Assembly (NCBI GenBank): GCA_001414485.1
Contig: LLEY01000006.1
Location: 727,323 to 791,322 of the forward strand
Direction: 5' to 3'
DNA: 64,000 bases
Source of the DNA: Calycina herbarum
Lineage: Eukaryota > Ascomycota > Leotiomycetes > Helotiales > Pezizellaceae
Below the pieces are notes generated by a model. The model worked only from the letters and a program-made list of their open reading frames with translations. It was not told where the DNA came from and did not search any database. Positions within the stretch are counted from its first letter, which is position 1; each line of letters begins with the position of its first letter. The translations under genes were made by a program, and so were the position numbers. Of this stretch, positions 59,006 through 64,000 are shown piece after piece.

Positions 59006-59331
59006 ATGTTTTCCAACAGATCCAGCAAACCCACAACATCCTCCTCAGAGGACACCCCCACCACCAGAGGTAAGCAGTTCCCTTCAGTCTTTTATGGCCA
59101 CCCATAACAGTGATCTAGGAATGTGGAGCAACCTCACAAATCAAGCGAGAGCCTTGAACTCTTTGCTCGATGGAGAGCGAGAGCGTAAGAACTATTATTT
59201 ACTACATGTGAGGAGACAACTAATAGTCGACTTGCAGTACTCGAACTTCCTCCTAGCAGCTCAGTCAACCCCAGAGCTTTCGCATACCAAGGCGGTATGG
59301 AAAACATGACCACCGGAAGCATACAACAGCA
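59006..59331 (+). pseudogene. 5' part of a gene interrupted by a LINE insertion
   Basis: Proposed exons are 59006-59069, 59119-59184 and 59238 onward. The donors are GTAAGC and GTAAGA, the introns 49 and 53 bp, the second with a CTAAT branch point 15 bp from its CAG. Phases fit and the product reads MFSNRSSKPTTSSSEDTPTT, then NLTNQARALNSLLDGERE, then LLELPPSSSVNPRAFAYQGG, until it meets the LINE tail at 59332. The Ser/Thr/Pro-rich start, including M-F-S, resembles the disordered N-termini of the array proteins, especially protein 2. It could be a sixth member, but the diagnostic module is not in the window. Confidence 0.45.
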
Positions 59332-60733
59332 TATTTATTTATTTATTTATTTATTTATTTCTATTTAACGTTAAGCGGAGAATAGCTCACGTGGGCTAAA
59401 TCCTAAAAGTGTCCCAAAAGAGGGCAAATGACGCTAGGGGGGTGCCCTAGGCTACAGGGATAGTAAACGAGTGAGCTAATTTATAAGAGATAGTTTAAAG
59501 AGAAGCTCCACTTTTAGAACAGCCCTTGTCCTTAATTAGTTTATAGAATTAGGAAAAGACAAAGGAGATATATAAGTAAAGAGAAAAGAAAGGAAAAGAG
59601 AGTTAAGCTATCTTAAAGGATAGATTTTCGTAAAGAACTTGGTTTTAGTATAGATCTTACTAAAGAGTTCCTTATAGCTAGGTTTAAAAAGAAGTTAAGG
59701 GTTTCCCTCTACCTTAGCTAATAGCCTTAGGTCTTTGTTGTTTACTAGCCTATAGTAGAGTAGGTAGAATTGTGTTTTTGCTCTTTTATACTTGTAATTC
59801 CCTAATTCTAGTAATATATCGAGGTAGAAGAAGTAGAGGTGATATACTATAAAGTCTCTATATCTAGTTTAAGCTATAATAAGTTAAGCTAGGACCTCTC
59901 TTAGTAGCTAGAGAGTCTTAGGTTTTAAAAGCTAGGAAGTAAGTCTTAGGTTTTTATAAGTATCTAGGAGTATTGTTTACTAAAGCTGATTTATAAGCCT
60001 AATCCCTGTCTCTTTAACCTCTCTCTTAAGTGTAGTAGTATAGAGTAGAGGGGAACTAGAAGGGGGTGTTTAAGCCGCTTTTCCTATAGCTTTGTTAGCT
60101 ATTTTGTTATTATAGATTCTTATATAACTAGGGTACTACCTTATTTGAATCTTTCTTAGGTATAGCTAAGTAAAGCTGTATACCTTATTAAAGGTCTCTT
60201 ATAACGTGCTATAAGACTGGTAGGTTAGTTATAGTATAGCTTCGAGGTTGTTGAGGTAAATCTAGTACTTCGTAGCTGAGGCCTAGAAAGAGGAGTCTAG
60301 AGCTAGTTCTAGACTATGTAAGGTAGCTTTGGCTTCTATGTTATATATCTCTAATGTTTTATTAAAGGGGAAGAGCCTTGTATTTAGAATAACCCCTTCT
60401 CTTATAAGATATATACTACTACTAGTACTTTTGTTATCTAAGCGAGAGCTGTTAGTAAATATAACCAGGTCTGTAGGTAAGATAGAGGTAAGGAATTTAA
60501 AGAATTCAGCTTCATAGGAGTCCTTATTACTACTAGGGCTTAGACCTACTACCTTGAGAAGGCGGGCCTGCCGGTTAAACTCTCTATTCTATAGAGAGTC
60601 TTATATTAGGTTAATTTCTTCTAAGGGAGAGAGGGGTTTAGAAGAGTAGTAAATAAGCCTAGCCTTTAAGTAAGAGTTATTTATACATTGTTTAAGTAGG
60701 TAAGTTAAGTTAAGTTAGCGAGTTCTAGCTTAG
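59332..60733 (-). mobile_element. Second LINE copy, inverted, partial, RIP-mutated
   Basis: It starts with about seven TTTA units followed by the reverse complement of the first LINE's 3' end (CTATTTAACGTTAAGCGGAG and onward). It matches the first copy's RNase H region and 3' end back to about 38335. The match stops at about 60733, where an LTR begins, so the copy is probably interrupted by that element rather than truncated during insertion. Confidence 0.8.
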
Positions 60734-61196
60734 TGTTACGAACTACGGTATACGTGGTAAGTAGTCTAGACAGCGTTCTAATAGGATAAGGTATAACATC
60801 TAGGAATAGAAGGTAACATAGGAGGAAATCAGTAATGTGAAGGGTATTTAGGGATTTCAGGATCTCACTATTATAGTAATGTTGGAAGTTACGTGCGGTT
60901 ATATAACGTGATCGCCTATATCGCTCTGATCGCCTTAATCGCGAGCGACGCGAGCGACGTAAGCGATGTAAGTAATACAATTAGGATGAAGGTTTTATAT
61001 AAGACTAGCACGTCTGCCGTTAGATAGGAGCTTCGTGCTTAACTTTAGTTATTAATCTTATTATATTATTTAATATCTTTGATATAAGTAACAAGTTCAC
61101 TTCTAAGTAAATAACCTAGCATATCTATACTTCTTATCTATATACTAACCTTCGAGACTTAATCATCTTTGTTTAGTTTATTTAAGTTTCGTTATA
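60734..61196 (+). mobile_element. 5' LTR of a Gypsy-type element
   Basis: It begins TGTTACGAAC and a candidate end at 61188-61196 reads TTCGTTATA, an imperfect inverted match to the start with RIP-type changes. A TATATAAG box lies near 60996. The boundaries are inferred from these ends; the 3' LTR is outside the window. Confidence 0.5.
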
Positions 61197-64000
61197 CTTT
61201 AAGCACCTGCTTAGAAGTTTAGTCGCTATAGCTCTAGCAACCTCTACTATAGCAACTAGCCTAAATACTAGTCGAGTCAACGTCGTAGGAACATCTAGAA
61301 GTACGACTAGAAGAACACCTACCAGTATACAGTTAACTAGGAACGACGATAATATTAGTATACTAGACGCCTCTAAGCTCTATAAGGTCGAAGTACTTAA
61401 ATCTATTAAAGTTAAGATACTAGATACGTATTATAAGAAGCGAAAAGAACTTAACTCGTTCCTTCTCTAGATAGACATCTACTTTAACTTTAACTCTAAT
61501 AAGTTTAAAGGTAATTATAATTTATAAACTATCTTTACTATCTCCTATCTTAGGGGATTAGCGTTAGAATAGGCTTAGCTATACTTAGAGGACTTCTTTA
61601 AGAATAAGAATAAAGACGAAAAGATAGAATTAACTAAGATTATATTTAAATCTTAGAGAGGATTTAAGACAACTATTAGAAAAGTTTTTAGAGACTTCGA
61701 TATAATTTAAACAGCTATATATAAGCTTTTAGAATTATACTAAACTGGATTAGTAATAGATTATACTAATGAATTTTAATATTATAGAATAAAGTTAAGA
61801 TAGGATACTATCGCTTTTATAGAACTCTTTTATAGAGGATTAAAGGTATATATCTATAAGGAAATAGCTAAGTAGAATATATAGTTCTTAACTATTATAG
61901 GTATAATTAAAGAGGTTATTTAGCTAGATAATCGCCTATATAAATTTAGAAAGAGTAACCTTAGACATAGGGAAAAGAGCAAAGGGTTAAGGAAGTAGAA
62001 GCACTCTTATACTAACAAACATAGTAAGGAGGTAAACGCTACATAGAAGAAAACCTTTCTAAAGAAAGGAGGACTTTCCTAAGAAGAGCGAAATCATCGA
62101 CGTAAGTAGAACTTATATTATAACTATAGCTTTCTAGGTTATTATAACAGACGTGAATAAATAGCTTTTACTAGTACGCCAGCCGGCTAAAAGGCATAAG
62201 AATTAATCGGCAGACTAATTCGCTATTCTACTACTTGATAGGAATCCCGGTGTAACACCGCCCACGTGACCTCCAGCCACGTGACGGCTGTCACAGTTAT
62301 AGAGCAAATAAGTATAGTAAGAAGAAAGACTTAAAAGGAAAGAAACAAATTAATACTACTATTTAATAACAAGTAGCCTTAACTGATCGTATTAAACTTA
62401 TAGATAAAGAACTTAAAGTATAAGAATATAGAACCTAGATTAAAAATAACAAAGGAATTAGTAATATATAAAATACTAATAATAATAGAGATCTACTCCT
62501 TAAAGAATATTATAATATATAATTAATAATAAATTCTAAGTAACCTCTTTAAGTAGAATATAAATTACTACTATTAACTAGTTCTTTAAAGACATTAGAT
62601 TTATCTTCTAGTTTAAAAGGAGAAATAAAGAATAAAGACCCTAAAGTTAGAAAAACTTAGGCTTTCCTTAGAACCTTTAAATAAGGAAATCGATAGGTAT
62701 ATATCGACAACTAGAAACTAGACTTCTAAAGTCTTTATATAATATAAGAAGTTAACCTAACTATCTTAATAACATATATAGTTATAAGTAATAACCCTAA
62801 AATAATAACTCTAGTTAGTCTAATTACTAGATAGAAAACTATTAAAGAGAAAGAACTAGAACATAAACGATAACTAATTAAAAAACCTAGCTACTCTAAA
62901 GTAGAGGATATATAAAGGATATATAATATTTTAGATAAAACTAGTACATAGATATAGTAAGTTCTAATAGGATTTAAGAGACGAATTAAAATCCCTTTCC
63001 TTAGAATACTACCTAAAGATATTATACTAAAGGAATTTAAGTAATATATTATAGTTATATTAATTAGAAATAATAGGTTAGTATTTAGAAAATATAACTT
63101 ATAATAACTATTTAGTATACTATTCTAGGTATAAAGAGAGTTTAATATAACTAGATAAGCTAAAATAGAATTAGAAGAATTATTCTATCTATTAAAAAGA
63201 GAACTATAGTTTATAGAAACAGTTTAAGAAATAATAGTATAATAGATATAATATAAACTAAGTCTAACCTTAGACTAGTTATTATAAAAGCAGTTTAAAG
63301 GAATATTACTAGAACCTACTAGAATAGTAGAATATTATCAGATATATAAAGTAGTATTATTAGATAAAGAAAGAGTAGTATTCTTTCCTTAGTCCTAGAT
63401 TCGAATAGTTAAGAAAAAGAATTTATAAGACTATATATTTAAGGTTTATTATATAAAACTAGAGATAAGTATACTAGAGGCTACTTTAGATTATCTATAT
63501 ATAGGAGAACTATAGTCTATAGAAGCTATTTTAGAAACTAATTATAAATAGATCTAATATAATTATAAATAAATATTAAAGTAATTTATAGAAGAAATTC
63601 CTAAAACTATAAGAATCGTAGAATATAGATTAGTATATAAGGTAGTATATACTAATAAGGAAAGAGTAAGATTCTTTTTATAGTATAAGGATAAGAAGAG
63701 AAAGAATTATAATTAAGAAAATCGATCTTTTAAAGTCTAATATATTAAAGTAAAGTTAAATACTACTTTAAGAGAAAGATAGTTAATAGTAACTATAGAA
63801 ATATAAAGGAAGAAGTTATAAGTTATAATAGACTTAGGAGTAATAGGTAACTTCATCTCTTTAATAGCTTAAGAGAAGCTAAACGTTCTAATTAAAGAAA
63901 TAAGACTATACTAATTAGAGGTAGTTAATAGAATAGATATTATATATTAAAATAGAATTATTAATTAGTAAACTATCTTAATAAAAGTTAATATTAAAGA
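61197..64000 (+). mobile_element. Gypsy-type retrotransposon internal region, RIP-inactivated, runs off window
   Basis: Through many stops the plus strand keeps a gag-like region (LYKVEVLKSIKVKILD, TISYLRGLALE, FIELFYRGLKVYIYKEIA). After it comes a zinc knuckle near 62108-62142 with Cys changed to Tyr, and near 63821-63860 a retropepsin-like VIIDLGVIGNFIS, where D-S/T-G has become D-L-G. The order gag, knuckle, protease fits Ty3/Gypsy elements. TpA richness and loss of CpA/TpG show RIP. Nothing here can be translated. Confidence 0.7.
62143..62295. mobile_element. Solo LTR (153 bp) with 5-bp target duplication inside the Gypsy element
   Basis: It starts TATAACAGACGTG and ends GGCTGTCACA, flanked by GTTAT at 62138-62142 and 62296-62300. 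Its ends match those of the insert at 11417-11606, while the interiors differ. Composition is normal (CCCACGTGACCTCC and similar), unlike the host element. Removing it and one duplication joins the two halves of the zinc knuckle in frame. Confidence 0.7.

Noticed and set aside
1..64000. tRNA, rRNA and other structural RNA genes
   Set aside because: No convincing A/B-box pair or cloverleaf was found by eye; a covariance-model scan was not possible.

Overview
The window is nuclear DNA of a filamentous ascomycete (Pezizomycotina). Evidence: short introns of about 45-215 bp with GTAAGT/GTATGT/GTACGT-type donors and CTAAT/CTAAC-type branch points; fungal families (DUF3433 membrane protein, Zn2Cys6 regulator, Alg10, Qcr10, Hrq1); and transposons with the signature of repeat-induced point mutation (RIP): TpA-rich, poor in CpA and TpG, with Trp codons turned into stops and Cys codons into Tyr. 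A leotiomycete is my guess from overall gene style, not something the sequence proves.

Layout. 1-9 kb: a DUF3433 gene cut by the window edge, an F-box-like gene, a coiled-coil gene, a frameshifted alpha/beta-hydrolase and a small membrane protein. 9.3-12.3 kb: a second F-box-like gene beside a RIP-degraded AT-rich block that carries a solo LTR with a 5-bp target duplication. 12.4-31 kb is the housekeeping core: ALG10 (N-glycan precursor glucosylation), a Zn2Cys6 transcription factor, a small Ser/Thr-rich protein, QCR10 (respiratory complex III), a decayed F-box gene, a CHIP-like TPR/U-box ubiquitin ligase, a small membrane protein and the HRQ1 helicase. 31.6-33.2 kb: a larger paralogue of the 5-kb coiled-coil gene, with added tandem repeats and a membrane anchor.

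34-39.8 kb: a RIP-mutated Tad-like LINE (zinc-knuckle ORF1, endonuclease, reverse transcriptase, RNase H), apparently full length, with a tetranucleotide tail and a 15-bp target-site duplication. 40.6-54.4 kb: five same-strand paralogues, interleaved with gene-poor spacers, that share a C-terminal RRM-like module ending in a DPC(D/G) signature behind unrelated disordered N-termini. This lineage-expanded array is the most interesting feature. 54.4-59 kb is gene-poor. At 59 kb the start of another gene runs into a 5'-truncated, inverted second LINE copy. That copy is itself interrupted by a RIP-mutated Gypsy element reaching the window end, which carries a younger solo LTR in its zinc knuckle.

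Exon structures were inferred by reading splice signals and reading frames by eye. Family names come from recognised motifs; no database search was possible.
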